From assembly GCA_024653305.1 (NCBI GenBank), contig JANLFW010000001.1, forward strand, positions 155,780 to 219,779: 64,000 bases of DNA, read 5' to 3'. Below, piece after piece: positions 56,432 through 64,000 of the stretch (position 1 is its first letter; each line of letters opens with the position of its first letter). The position numbers were made by a program, and so were the translations under genes. The DNA is from Candidatus Acetothermia bacterium (GTDB taxonomy: Bacteria; Bipolaricaulota; Bipolaricaulia; Bipolaricaulales; Bipolaricaulaceae). The notes under the pieces were generated by a model. That model ran no database searches and was not told the origin of the DNA. It worked only from the letters and a program-made list of their open reading frames with translations.

Positions 56432-58147
56432 ATGCGCGGCATCCTCCGTGAGCTTTGGCGGTATCGGCTGCGCCTCCTCGCCGGCGTCGCGGCGTTGTTC
56501 ATCGTCGACGCCCTTCAGCTCATCGCTCCCCTCATCGTGCGCAGCGCGGTCAACGACCTCGTGGCCGGGGTCGGCACCGAACTCCTGCGCTACGCCCTGT
56601 ACCTCTTGGGCATCGCCGCGGTGGTGTTCGTGTTCCGGTTCGTGTGGCGGATCCTCCTCTTTGGCGCCGGGCGTCTGATCGAGCTCGACCTGCGCAACCG
56701 GTTCTACACCCACCTCCTCAAGCTCTCCCCCACCTACTACACCGAGCACTCCACCGGGGACTTGATGGCCCACGCCACCAACGACCTCGAGGCGGTGCGG
56801 CGGTCGTGCAGCATGGGGGTCCTGCTCGCTTCCGACACGTTGATCATGGTGTCGTTCTCGCTGGCGGCGATGATCGGGATCTCCCCCCGGCTCACCATGT
56901 ACGCGTTCGTGCCGCTCCCGTTCATCACGGTGGTGGTGATGGGGTTCGGCCGCCTCATCCACCGCCGGTTCGAGAAGGTGCAGGCGGTGTTCTCCATGCT
57001 CACGGAGCGGGTGCGAGAAGCGCTCTCCGGGATCCGCCTCCTGCGCGCGTTTGCCCGCGAGGACGGCATCGCCCGGGTGTTCGGCGGCACCAACCGGGAG
57101 TACGTGGACGCCAACATGTCCTTGGTGCGGGTGTGGGGGGTGTTCCAGCCGTCGATCGGGCTCCTCGCGGGGATGGGGACGGGGCTGATCATGTGGTTCG
57201 GCGGGCGGGGGGTGCTGGCGGGGACGCTCGAGCTGGGGGACCTGGTCGCGTTCACGAGCTACCTCGGGATGATGGTGTGGCCGATGATGGCCCTGGGGTG
57301 GATCGTGAACCTCCTCCAGCAGGGGGCGGCGTCGATGAACCGGATCGAGCGCATCTTCGCCGAGGTCCCGGACATCCAGAGCCCGCCGCGGCCGGCCCCG
57401 CTTCCGGCCTCGACCCGCCTCGAGTTCCGCAGGCTCACGTTTGCCTACCCCGGGGTGGAGAGGCCAGCCCTGCGGGACATCGACCTGGTGGTGGAGGAGG
57501 GGATGACCCTAGGGGTGGTCGGCCTCACCGGGTCCGGCAAGTCCACCCTGGTGCGCCTCATCCCCCGCCTGTACGACCCACCCCCGGGGTCGGTGTTCCT
57601 GGGGGGAGTGGACGTGCGTGCCCTTGACCTCAAGGAGCTGCGGGGAACGATCGGGATGGTCCCCCAGGACGTGTTCCTGTTCTCGGCCACGATCCGGGAC
57701 AACATCGCATTCGGCCGGCCGGAGGCGAGCGATGACGAGATCTGGCACGCGGCGCGCCTCGCCGGCCTTGCCGAGGAGATCGCGACCTTCCCCAGTGGCC
57801 TGGACACCGTGGTCGGGGAGCGGGGGCTGGCCCTGTCGGGCGGGCAGCGACAGCGGGTCGGGATCGCCCGGGCCCTGCTCCTCGATCCCCCCATCCTCGT
57901 CCTCGACGACGCCCTATCGTCGGTAGATGCCCAGGTGGAGGAGGAGATCCTGGGGAACTTGAGGGAGGTGCTCCGGGGCCGCACCTCCATCGTGGTGGCC
58001 CACCGCATCTCCGCAGTTCGGGACGCAGACTGGACCATCGTCCTTGAGGATGGCCGGATCGTGGAGCAGGGCGATCACGACCGGCTGGTGCGACACGGCG
58101 GCCTCTACGCCCGCCTGAACGAGCTCCAACAGGCCCTCATCCGATGA
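56432..58147 (+). CDS. ABC exporter half-transporter, degenerate-site subunit
   Basis: 571 residues: six membrane helices (about 1-310) then an ATP-binding domain (about 330-571). Walker A GLTGSGKSTLVRL, Q-loop MVPQDVFLFS, signature LSGGQRQRV and Walker B ILVLDDALSSVD, where the catalytic Glu is replaced by Asp. H-loop VVAHRISAV. Together with the next gene it forms a heterodimeric exporter of lipids or drugs (TM287/288 type). ATG 56432 lies 11 nt after TATAAT (56415-56420). Confidence 0.93.
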   Translation: MRGILRELWRYRLRLLAGVAALFIVDALQLIAPLIVRSAVNDLVAGVGTELLRYALYLLGIAAVVFVFRFVWRILLFGAGRLIELDLRNRFYTHLLKLSPTYYTEHSTGDLMAHATNDLEAVRRSCSMGVLLASDTLIMVSFSLAAMIGISPRLTMYAFVPLPFITVVVMGFGRLIHRRFEKVQAVFSMLTERVREALSGIRLLRAFAREDGIARVFGGTNREYVDANMSLVRVWGVFQPSIGLLAGMGTGLIMWFGGRGVLAGTLELGDLVAFTSYLGMMVWPMMALGWIVNLLQQGAASMNRIERIFAEVPDIQSPPRPAPLPASTRLEFRRLTFAYPGVERPALRDIDLVVEEGMTLGVVGLTGSGKSTLVRLIPRLYDPPPGSVFLGGVDVRALDLKELRGTIGMVPQDVFLFSATIRDNIAFGRPEASDDEIWHAARLAGLAEEIATFPSGLDTVVGERGLALSGGQRQRVGIARALLLDPPILVLDDALSSVDAQVEEEILGNLREVLRGRTSIVVAHRISAVRDADWTIVLEDGRIVEQGDHDRLVRHGGLYARLNELQQALIR

Positions 58148-60216
58148 ACGGACATCACGACTACGAGGAAGACCAAATCGGCAAGGCGGTCGACGTCCGC
58201 CTGATGCGCCGGCTTTTGAGCTACGCCCGTCCGTACTGGGGCCTGTTCCTGGCCGCGCTCTTCCTCGCCGGTGGGGTCACGGTGGTCGAGCTGGCGATGC
58301 CGTACCTTGTGAAGACGGCGGTGGACGTGGTGCTCGTGCCGTCATGGCTAGAGGTGGCAACCGCGATCCCACCGAGCCCGGACGCGGTGTCCCTCGGGGA
58401 GGGCCGGTTCCTCGTGGACGGTCGCGCGCTCCCCGAGGCCACGCGACAGGCGCTCGAAGAGGAGAAGGCCGTCGTCGGTCGGTACCTCGTCATCGCCCAC
58501 GACGACCCGGCGGCGCCGGTGGCCATGCGGTACCAGCACGTGTTCCGGGACACCCCGGTCGGCTACGCCGCCCCGGAGAGTGCCCTCCGCTCCATCCCCC
58601 CAGGGGACCTGCTGCGCCTGCGGGCGTCGTCGGTGCAGCTCCTGGGGCTCTTGGCCCTGGCGTACCTCGGGTTCCTCGCCCTCCGGTTCGGGCTCGCCTA
58701 CGGACAGGTGTACATCCTCCAGTACGCCGGGCAGCGCATCGTGTTCGACATGCGGCGGGCCATCTTCCGCCATCTCCTGCACCTCCCGATGGGCTACTTG
58801 GACAAACAACCGGTGGGCCGGCTGGTGACGCGGGCCACCAACGACGTGGCCGCGATCAACGACATGTACACCCAAGCCCTGGTCAGCCTGGCCCAAGACT
58901 TCCTAATGATGGCCGGGGTGCTGGGGATCATGTTCGCCCTGAACCCGCGGCTCACGCTGATCCTGCTCGCGTGCGGTCCGCCGCTGCTCGCGCTCACGTT
59001 TTGGTTCCGGGGCCAAGCCCGCGACGCGTACCGAACCGCCCGTCGGCTCCTGGCCCGCCTCAACGCGTACCTCGCCGAGTCCATCTCCGGGATGGGCATC
59101 ATCCAGCTGTTCCGCCAGGAATGGGCGAGCTTCAAACGGTTCGAAGACATCAACCGGGGCTACTTCCGGGCCCAGCTGCGGTCGATCATCGTGTACGGCG
59201 TGTTCGGGCCGGTGATCTCGGTCATGCAGTCGATGGCCCTGGCTCTCCTCATCTGGTACGGCGGGCGAGGGGTGCTCGGGGGCGTGTTCACGCTCGGGGC
59301 CCTCGTCGCGTTCACCAGCTACATCCGGATGCTGTTCCAGCCGCTCACCGACCTCTCGGAGAAGTACAACATCCTCCAGGCGGCGATGGCCGCCGCGGAA
59401 CGGATCTTCGGGCTCATGAACGAGGCGGAGGAACCATCCGGGCCGCGCAAGCTCCCCGCCCTCCGTGGGGAGATCGAGTTTCAGGACGTGTGGTTCGCGT
59501 ACCAGGGTGAGGATTGGGTGCTCAAGGGGGTCTCGTTCCGCGTGGCCCCAGGGGAGCGGGTGGCCATCGTCGGCCCCACCGGATCGGGCAAGACCACCGT
59601 GGTCAGCCTCCTCCTCGGCTTCTACCGGCCGCAGCGGGGGCGGATCATCGTGGACGGGGTGGACCTCGCGGACCTGGACCTCGAGGAGTACCGGCGGCAG
59701 CTGGCCGTGGTGCCGCAGGAGGTGTTCCTGTTCTCCGGGGACGTGGCCGAGAACATCCGGATGTGGGATGGGAAGCTTCCCCCGGATGCGGCGGAGCGGG
59801 TGGCGAAGAGCGTGGGGCTCCACGAGCACCTCCTGCGCCTGCCGGATGGGTACGGGACCCAGGTCAAGGAGCGCGGGGTGCGCCTGTCGGTGGGGGAGCG
59901 GCAGCTTCTCTCCCTGGCGAGGGCGGTGGCCGCTGGCCCTAAGCTGATCGTGCTGGATGAGGCCACGGCCAACGTGGACTCCCAAACCGAGGCCGCCGTG
60001 CAGACTGCGCTCGAACGGGTCATGGCCGGCCGGACCACGATCGCCATCGCCCACCGCCTTTCCACCATCCGCAACGCCGACCGCGTGCTCGTCATCCACC
60101 AAGGGAGGCTCGTCGAGGAGGGGACGGTGGAGGCGCTGCTCGCGAGGAAGGGCCTGTTCTGGGCCCTGTGGCAGCTCCAGTTCGCCGGGGAAAGCGGCCG
60201 GGCGGAGACGCGATAA
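58144..60216 (+). CDS. ABC exporter half-transporter, canonical Walker B subunit with large loop insert
   Basis: 690 residues. The membrane domain carries an extra segment of roughly 85 residues (about 60-145, between the first two helices), acidic and soluble-looking, so an outer-face insertion. The ATP-binding part has GPTGSGKTTVVS, Q-loop VVPQEVFLFS, a non-standard signature LSVGERQLLSLAR and Walker B LIVLDEATANVD with the catalytic Glu, H-loop IAHRLSTI. It overlaps the upstream subunit by 4 nt. Similar inserts are known in some heterodimeric exporters. Confidence 0.92.
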   Translation: MNGHHDYEEDQIGKAVDVRLMRRLLSYARPYWGLFLAALFLAGGVTVVELAMPYLVKTAVDVVLVPSWLEVATAIPPSPDAVSLGEGRFLVDGRALPEATRQALEEEKAVVGRYLVIAHDDPAAPVAMRYQHVFRDTPVGYAAPESALRSIPPGDLLRLRASSVQLLGLLALAYLGFLALRFGLAYGQVYILQYAGQRIVFDMRRAIFRHLLHLPMGYLDKQPVGRLVTRATNDVAAINDMYTQALVSLAQDFLMMAGVLGIMFALNPRLTLILLACGPPLLALTFWFRGQARDAYRTARRLLARLNAYLAESISGMGIIQLFRQEWASFKRFEDINRGYFRAQLRSIIVYGVFGPVISVMQSMALALLIWYGGRGVLGGVFTLGALVAFTSYIRMLFQPLTDLSEKYNILQAAMAAAERIFGLMNEAEEPSGPRKLPALRGEIEFQDVWFAYQGEDWVLKGVSFRVAPGERVAIVGPTGSGKTTVVSLLLGFYRPQRGRIIVDGVDLADLDLEEYRRQLAVVPQEVFLFSGDVAENIRMWDGKLPPDAAERVAKSVGLHEHLLRLPDGYGTQVKERGVRLSVGERQLLSLARAVAAGPKLIVLDEATANVDSQTEAAVQTALERVMAGRTTIAIAHRLSTIRNADRVLVIHQGRLVEEGTVEALLARKGLFWALWQLQFAGESGRAETR

Positions 60217-60286
60217 CCGGAAAAAGGATGAAGTCCCAGCTGCGCTTGGCCAGCGGAAGACGGCCGCCCCACGCGCTCTCGCCCGC

Positions 60287-60761
60287 TCAACCCAGGTGCC
60301 CCGGATCGTCGATTCGGGCGGCGTTTCGTTGGAGGGGCGCAGTGCCGTCAACTGGCACGGCGAGGTGCCACGGTCCGAACGGCCTTCCGGTCGCCGCGAC
60401 CTCCGAGAGCGCAGGCAGACCGAGGGCGAGGATTACCGCCAGCCCGGCGACGGGCGCGACGACCAGAACCCGATTCCGGCGGTGGGCCGCCGGGTCCAAG
60501 GCGTGCAGGCCCAACCATGGCATCATGGCAATTGCCGTGCCGGCCGCCACCAGAACGATGTGCACCGACGTCGGATCGGCGAAGAACGCCATCCCAAGAC
60601 AGCCCGTCACAAGCGGTGAAAAACCCCACCAGCCAGAGGCACACGGCCAGGGAGAATGGGGACCCGTGATACCATGGACTGAGCAAGATCAAGAGCACCG
60701 CCCCGATCGCGATCACACCCAGAAACCGTCGCCATCCACGGTTCTCCAGCCAACTCGTCAC
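60287..60761 (-). pseudogene. YgaP/DUF2892-like membrane protein with homopolymer frameshift
   Basis: From GTG 60761 (behind GGAGGAGG) the frame reads TSWLENRGWRRFLGVIAIGAVLLILL, a first membrane span like DUF2892 proteins, but runs out of frame at GGGGTTTTT (60627-60619 on minus). Deleting one base there gives VGFSPLVTGCLGMAFFADPT, then two more membrane spans and a stop at 60287. So either a broken gene, a sequencing error or a programmed slip. It belongs to the arsenic/redox locus by strand and spacing. Confidence 0.65.
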
Positions 60762-60847
60762 AACGTTTAGCCTCCTCCATCCAGGCGGGCCCTGCGGTGC
60801 ATTTCCCGGCCCCGGAAACCCGGGCCCTTCCGCGTGGCCTTTCCGGT

Positions 60848-62368
60848 TTAGAGATACCCGAGCCTCACCCCCACGATCATCCCCACCCCAAGGAGGACCA
60901 TCACGAGGCCGGTAGCGAAGTGGAGTTTCCCGAGGCGCGCCTTCCGCCACCGCTCGGCGCGGGCGGTGGTGGTGAGCCCGAAGTGCACCATCAGCGTGAT
61001 CGCGATCATCGGCAGGATGAAGATGAAGTTGTAGAGGAGGAGGAGCCCCGCCCCCTGCCAACGGGTCGCGGTCTGGGAGAGGAGGGTCAGGATCACGATG
61101 TACGGGCCCGAGGTGCACGGGGCGAGGAACAGGGAGTCGAGGAGGCCGATCACGAATGCCCCCGGCACCGAGGCCACCGACGCCGTGACCTTCTTCACCG
61201 ACGGCTTCCACCGCTCCGGAACCTCGATGGAGAACCACTTCCCGTACCAGAGGAGGTCCTTCATCTGCCAAAGGCCCACGACGATAGCGAGGCCCGACAC
61301 GGCGATGATGAACGGCTCGCGGAACGCCCTCGTCCCCACGGTGAGCCCGAGCACGGAGTAAAGGAGGAAGCCGATCGCAAAGTAGGCCACGAAGATCCCG
61401 GTGGCAAACGCCAGTCCGGCCCAGATGACCTTCACCCTTTTCCCCACCACGAGCAGGGTCCCCAGGAGAAGGACCAGCACCGCGAAGTCGCAGGGGTTGA
61501 TGGAGTCGAGGGCCGCCCCGGCGACCACTGCCCCCAGGGTGAGGTTCTCCCGGAGCGCGAGCCGGTCAAGAGGAGATGCGGCTTTGCTCGCGATCGCCCG
61601 CTTGACCGCCTCCTCCAGGGCCTCCTCCGCCTCCGGGCTCGGGAACGGCTGGGGATCGCGCCGGGGAGCATAGAGGTTCCCTCCCACCACGGCCACGTCG
61701 CCGACGAACAGGGCCGGGGGCTCGCCCCGGGCCCCGAACAGGCGTGTCAGCTTCTCGAACGTGGTGGATGTGCCCGGCTCATCGAGGGAGATCCGTCTCA
61801 CCCCGAGATCCGGGTGACGCTCCATGAGCCGCATCACCCGATCCTCGAGCTCGATGCACGCCGGGCAGAGCTCGGCGCGGGTGATGAGTATGGCCTGGGT
61901 GGCGGTGGGGGGAAGCTTGTCGAGGGGGGACAGGGCCCCAGCGGCTTGGGCCCGGAGGATCGCGTCCTCCAGCGCCATCTCCTGCGCCGCCCCCGCGAGC
62001 GCCTGCGGCCCCGGGCCGAGGCCGTAGAACGTGTCCCCAACCATGGCCACGTCCCCTACGAACACCATCGGAACTGGGCCCAAGTTCGCCCCGTACACGC
62101 TGAGGAGCTTCGTCAAGAGCTCCCAACCCTCGGAGGTATGGATCTCGTAGCGCTGGATGACGAGGTCGGGGATCGTCCGCCGGAGCTCGATCAGGAACGT
62201 CTCGACTTGCTTGCAGTGGGGGCAGCCCTCGTCGTAGAAGAACAGGAGCTCGGTCCCCCAGACCGGCAGACCGAGGGCGAGCACCACCGCCCCCACGGCA
62301 ACCGCGAGCCTGACCCTGGGCTTGCCCCAGACGTCCGTGTCCTTGGACCGTCCGACGTTGGTGTGCAC
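60848..62368 (-). CDS. Tandem thioredoxin domains fused to a CcdA/DsbD-like membrane electron carrier
   Basis: 506 residues. After a signal or anchor helix (about 20-38) comes a thioredoxin-like domain FFYDEGCPHCKQVETFL, a second one around LITRAELCPACIELEDRVM, and a DsbD/CcdA-like membrane part (about 270-506) with LDSINPCDFAVLVLLLG and LDSLFLAPCTSGPYIVIL, the Cys residues that pass electrons across the membrane. It would carry thiol-reducing power from the cytoplasm to the periplasm. GTG 62368 follows GGAAGGGGGTAAC. Its first Trx domain is a paralog of the small protein at 62576. Confidence 0.88.
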   Translation of the reverse strand: MHTNVGRSKDTDVWGKPRVRLAVAVGAVVLALGLPVWGTELLFFYDEGCPHCKQVETFLIELRRTIPDLVIQRYEIHTSEGWELLTKLLSVYGANLGPVPMVFVGDVAMVGDTFYGLGPGPQALAGAAQEMALEDAILRAQAAGALSPLDKLPPTATQAILITRAELCPACIELEDRVMRLMERHPDLGVRRISLDEPGTSTTFEKLTRLFGARGEPPALFVGDVAVVGGNLYAPRRDPQPFPSPEAEEALEEAVKRAIASKAASPLDRLALRENLTLGAVVAGAALDSINPCDFAVLVLLLGTLLVVGKRVKVIWAGLAFATGIFVAYFAIGFLLYSVLGLTVGTRAFREPFIIAVSGLAIVVGLWQMKDLLWYGKWFSIEVPERWKPSVKKVTASVASVPGAFVIGLLDSLFLAPCTSGPYIVILTLLSQTATRWQGAGLLLLYNFIFILPMIAITLMVHFGLTTTARAERWRKARLGKLHFATGLVMVLLGVGMIVGVRLGYL

Positions 62369-62419
62369 GTTACCCCCTTCCGGTTGGGATCCTCCAGCCC
62401 CGCAGTATACCGGGGCCGG

Positions 62420-62573
62420 TCACCGTGCTCCGGTCGTCTCCGGGCGCTCCGGCCCGAACGTGCCGTCGATCCACGCGCTTATCGCGTCCCGAACCCGGCG
62501 GAACGCGGCCCGCCGCCATCTGAGACCAAGCGGAATTGTGGGTGCACAGGAGCAGAACCCTCCCCTTCTCCAC
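62420..62573 (-). pseudogene. Internally deleted arsenate reductase (low-MW phosphatase-type ArsC)
   Basis: From GTG 62573 the frame reads VEKGRVLLLCTHNSAWSQMAAG, the ArsC P-loop with Trp in place of the usual Arg (CTHNSARSQM). In another frame the last part AAFRRVRDAISAWIDGTFG with a stop at 62420 follows at once, matching the ArsC C-terminal helix. The middle hundred or so residues are gone, so this is a deletion derivative. It starts right after the thioredoxin stop and belongs to the acr3 locus. Confidence 0.75.
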
Positions 62574-62575
62574 GG

Positions 62576-63052
62576 TTACCGTCCCCACAAGAACAGGAAC
62601 AGCACCAGCCCGACCGCGAGGAGGAGCGCGATCTCCAACGGGCTCAGCGCCGGCCGCATGCGATCGGGAAGCCGTTCCATGGGCGAGGGGCACCCTTGGG
62701 CGAGGCACCGCTCCACCTCTTCCCGGATCCTGAGCTCCACCGCCCGGCCGATCCCGGCCGTGGCGAGGCTCCCCACGATCACCGTGGGGGTGACCTCCCT
62801 GTCCAACCCGTAGGCCTGGGCGAGGGTGACCATCAGCCGCCAATTGTCCGGGTTGAACGTGACCTCGTGGGCCACGATCACAAGCTCGGGGTACTCCTGG
62901 GAGAGCTCCGCGAGGAACGCTTTCATCACCTGGCAGTCAGGGCAGGTCGCGGACCAGAAGTAGTGGAGCTCGACCTCTGCGGCCGCGGCCGCAACCCCGA
63001 TGAGCCCAACCGAGAGCACCGCTATGGCCTTCGTCAGTGCTGAACGCGTCAC
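62576..63052 (-). CDS. Membrane-anchored thioredoxin-like protein (CPDC)
   Basis: 158 residues. An N-terminal signal helix ([15 protein letters not shown]) is followed by a thioredoxin-like segment [24 protein letters not shown] and a cis-Pro region VTPTVIVG; a C-terminal hydrophobic helix ([17 protein letters not shown]) anchors it. It parallels the first Trx domain of the protein at 60848. GTG 63052 with AAAGGAGG overlaps the end of the acr3 frame. A likely redox partner of CcdA. Confidence 0.8.
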   Translation of the reverse strand: MTRSALTKAIAVLSVGLIGVAAAAAEVELHYFWSATCPDCQVMKAFLAELSQEYPELVIVAHEVTFNPDNWRLMVTLAQAYGLDREVTPTVIVGSLATAGIGRAVELRIREEVERCLAQGCPSPMERLPDRMRPALSPLEIALLLAVGLVLFLFLWGR

Positions 63053-64000
63053 GTCGCCTCCTTTGCCGGGTGACCGAGGTGGCGAACCAGCCCCGGGTGC
63101 GCAGGCAGGCCCGGACCAGCATCAGCATCACCGGGACCTCGATCAGCACCCCGACCACCGTCGCCAAGGCCGCCCCGGAGGCGAGGCCATAAAGCATTGT
63201 GGCCGTGGCGATCGCCACCTCGAAGTGGTTGGAGGCCCCGATCATCGCCGACGGGGCGGCGTCCTCGTAGTCGAGCTTGAGGACCCGCGCCGCGGTGAGC
63301 CCGAAGATGAGCCACGTCTGGAGAAAGAGGGGAATGGCGATCCACAGGATGGTCAAGGGGTTCTCGAGGATCGTCTCGCCCTTGAACGTGAACAGGAGGA
63401 CCGGGGTCAGGAGCAGGGCCACCACGGAGATCGGAGTCAGGATGGGCAGGAACCGCGCGGTGAACCACGCCTCGCCCTTGGTCCGGACGATCCACCACCG
63501 GGTGAAGTATCCGGCCACCAAGGGGAGGGCCACGTAGATCGAGATCGAAAGAAGCAGCGCCTGCCATGGGACGGGCATCCAGTTGATCCCGAGGAGGAAC
63601 TTCCCCAAGGGCCCGTACAGGACGAGCATCGCGATGGAGTTGATCGCGACCATGACCAGGGTGCGGCCCTGGTTCCCGCGGGCCAGGTACCCCCACATGA
63701 GGACCATGGCCGTACATGGGGCAATCCCGAGGAGGATCGCCCCCGAGATGTAGGAGCGGAAAAGCTCCACTTGGGTCCCGTCCTTGACGATCTCCGTTCC
63801 CGGGAGGAGCCCCCCGGAACAGCACCCCCAGGAATAGGGTAGCGATCCCGAACATGGTGAACGGCTTGATCCCCCAGTTCACGGCCAGGGTCAGCAGGAC
63901 CGGCTTCAGGTTCTTGCCAGCCTTGAGGACCTCGGCGAAGTCGATCTTGACCATGATCGGGTACATCATGAAGAAGAGGGCGATCCCGATCGGGATCGAC
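62937..64000 (-). pseudogene. ACR3-type arsenite efflux gene with frameshift (cut by window edge)
   Basis: From the window edge one frame gives the first half ([42 protein letters not shown]). At six G on minus (63815-63810) it shifts: removing one base joins LFRG to [17 protein letters not shown], then [18 protein letters not shown] with the conserved Cys and the rest of the ACR3 family, ending in a 40-residue extension that overlaps the thioredoxin gene. Arsenite export is the expected role. Whether it is dead or rescued by slippage is open. Confidence 0.75.

Overview
The window is a gene-dense, high-GC bacterial chromosome segment. Genes are short-spaced, often with 4-nt ATGA/GTGA overlaps, and both strands are used in small operons. 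It encodes peptidoglycan and envelope functions (UppS, CdsA, PgsA, D-Ala-D-Ala ligase), Sec (SecD/YajC), a bacterial SRP RNA, a full ValRS and CysRS, and a set typical of deep-branching anaerobic or thermophile-related bacteria: endonuclease Q, PolX, DUF4438, DUF3467, flavodiiron protein and an Rrf2/DUF438-hemerythrin pair. My best guess is an uncultivated lineage such as Bipolaricaulota (OP1/Acetothermia). That is an inference from gene content and GC only, with low confidence. No rRNA is present to settle it.

Layout. 1-3.2 kb: secD (cut by the edge), yajC, a membrane protein, mgtE and a small export protein, all on minus. 3.3-7.5 kb: cysS, a class III CoA-transferase, endonuclease Q and a flavodoxin. 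7.5-12 kb: a sulfate-activation operon (RHH protein, APS kinase-ATP sulfurylase fusion, AlkP-superfamily phosphohydrolase, second RHH protein) divergent from a TauE-type exporter. 12-19.2 kb: metK, then the run ndk-valS-folC-uppS-cdsA. 19.2-26.4 kb: thiamine-binding protein, TldD, AhpD-like protein, DUF438-hemerythrin-PAS with an Fe-S-type Rrf2 regulator, SRP RNA, tRNA-Ser, PiT, tRNA-Arg and rlmN. 26.4-38.2 kb: hydantoinase-like amidohydrolase, a damaged secreted-protein gene, flavin reductase, TGS/uridine-kinase-like kinase, macro domain and zincin-HEPN pair, nitrilase, xth, ddl, metal hydrolase, aminotransferase, tlyA and an aminoglycoside ANT(4')-like nucleotidyltransferase. 38.3-45.1 kb: class II amidotransferase, FMN reductase, DUF4438, pgsA, ParB-like DUF4032 protein, phosphoesterase, a secreted protein, an ATP-cone kinase and a candidate small RNA. 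45.1-52.3 kb: ferritin-like protein, a composite repeat, flavodiiron protein, PolX, Cys-rich DUF6485, a second AlkP-like enzyme, cupin and mnmA. 52.4-64 kb: a peptide-type ABC importer without ATPases, DUF3467, a heterodimeric ABC exporter, and a decayed arsenic/redox locus (DUF2892 protein, tandem-thioredoxin-CcdA, deleted arsC, thioredoxin, frameshifted acr3).

Regulation. Where promoters are readable they look like TTGAC[A/C] - 16-18 bp - TA[T/C]AAT. For many operon-first genes the -10 box ends only 6-11 nt before the start codon, so leaderless transcripts appear common, while internal genes carry clear AGGAGG sites. The RHH/TauE intergenic region holds an 18-bp perfect palindrome that covers an RHH start codon, a likely operator.

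Most interesting items. (i) The RHH-bracketed sulfate-activation operon, whose bifunctional enzyme has an interdomain linker that appears to derive from a genomic repeat. (ii) A promoter-driven structured RNA candidate at 45.0-45.1 kb. (iii) A zincin-HEPN fusion paired with a macro domain. (iv) An ATP-cone-kinase fusion. (v) Endonuclease Q with a clamp-binding-like tail. (vi) A chromosomal ANT(4')-like gene. (vii) An arsenic locus disabled by homopolymer slips and an internal deletion.
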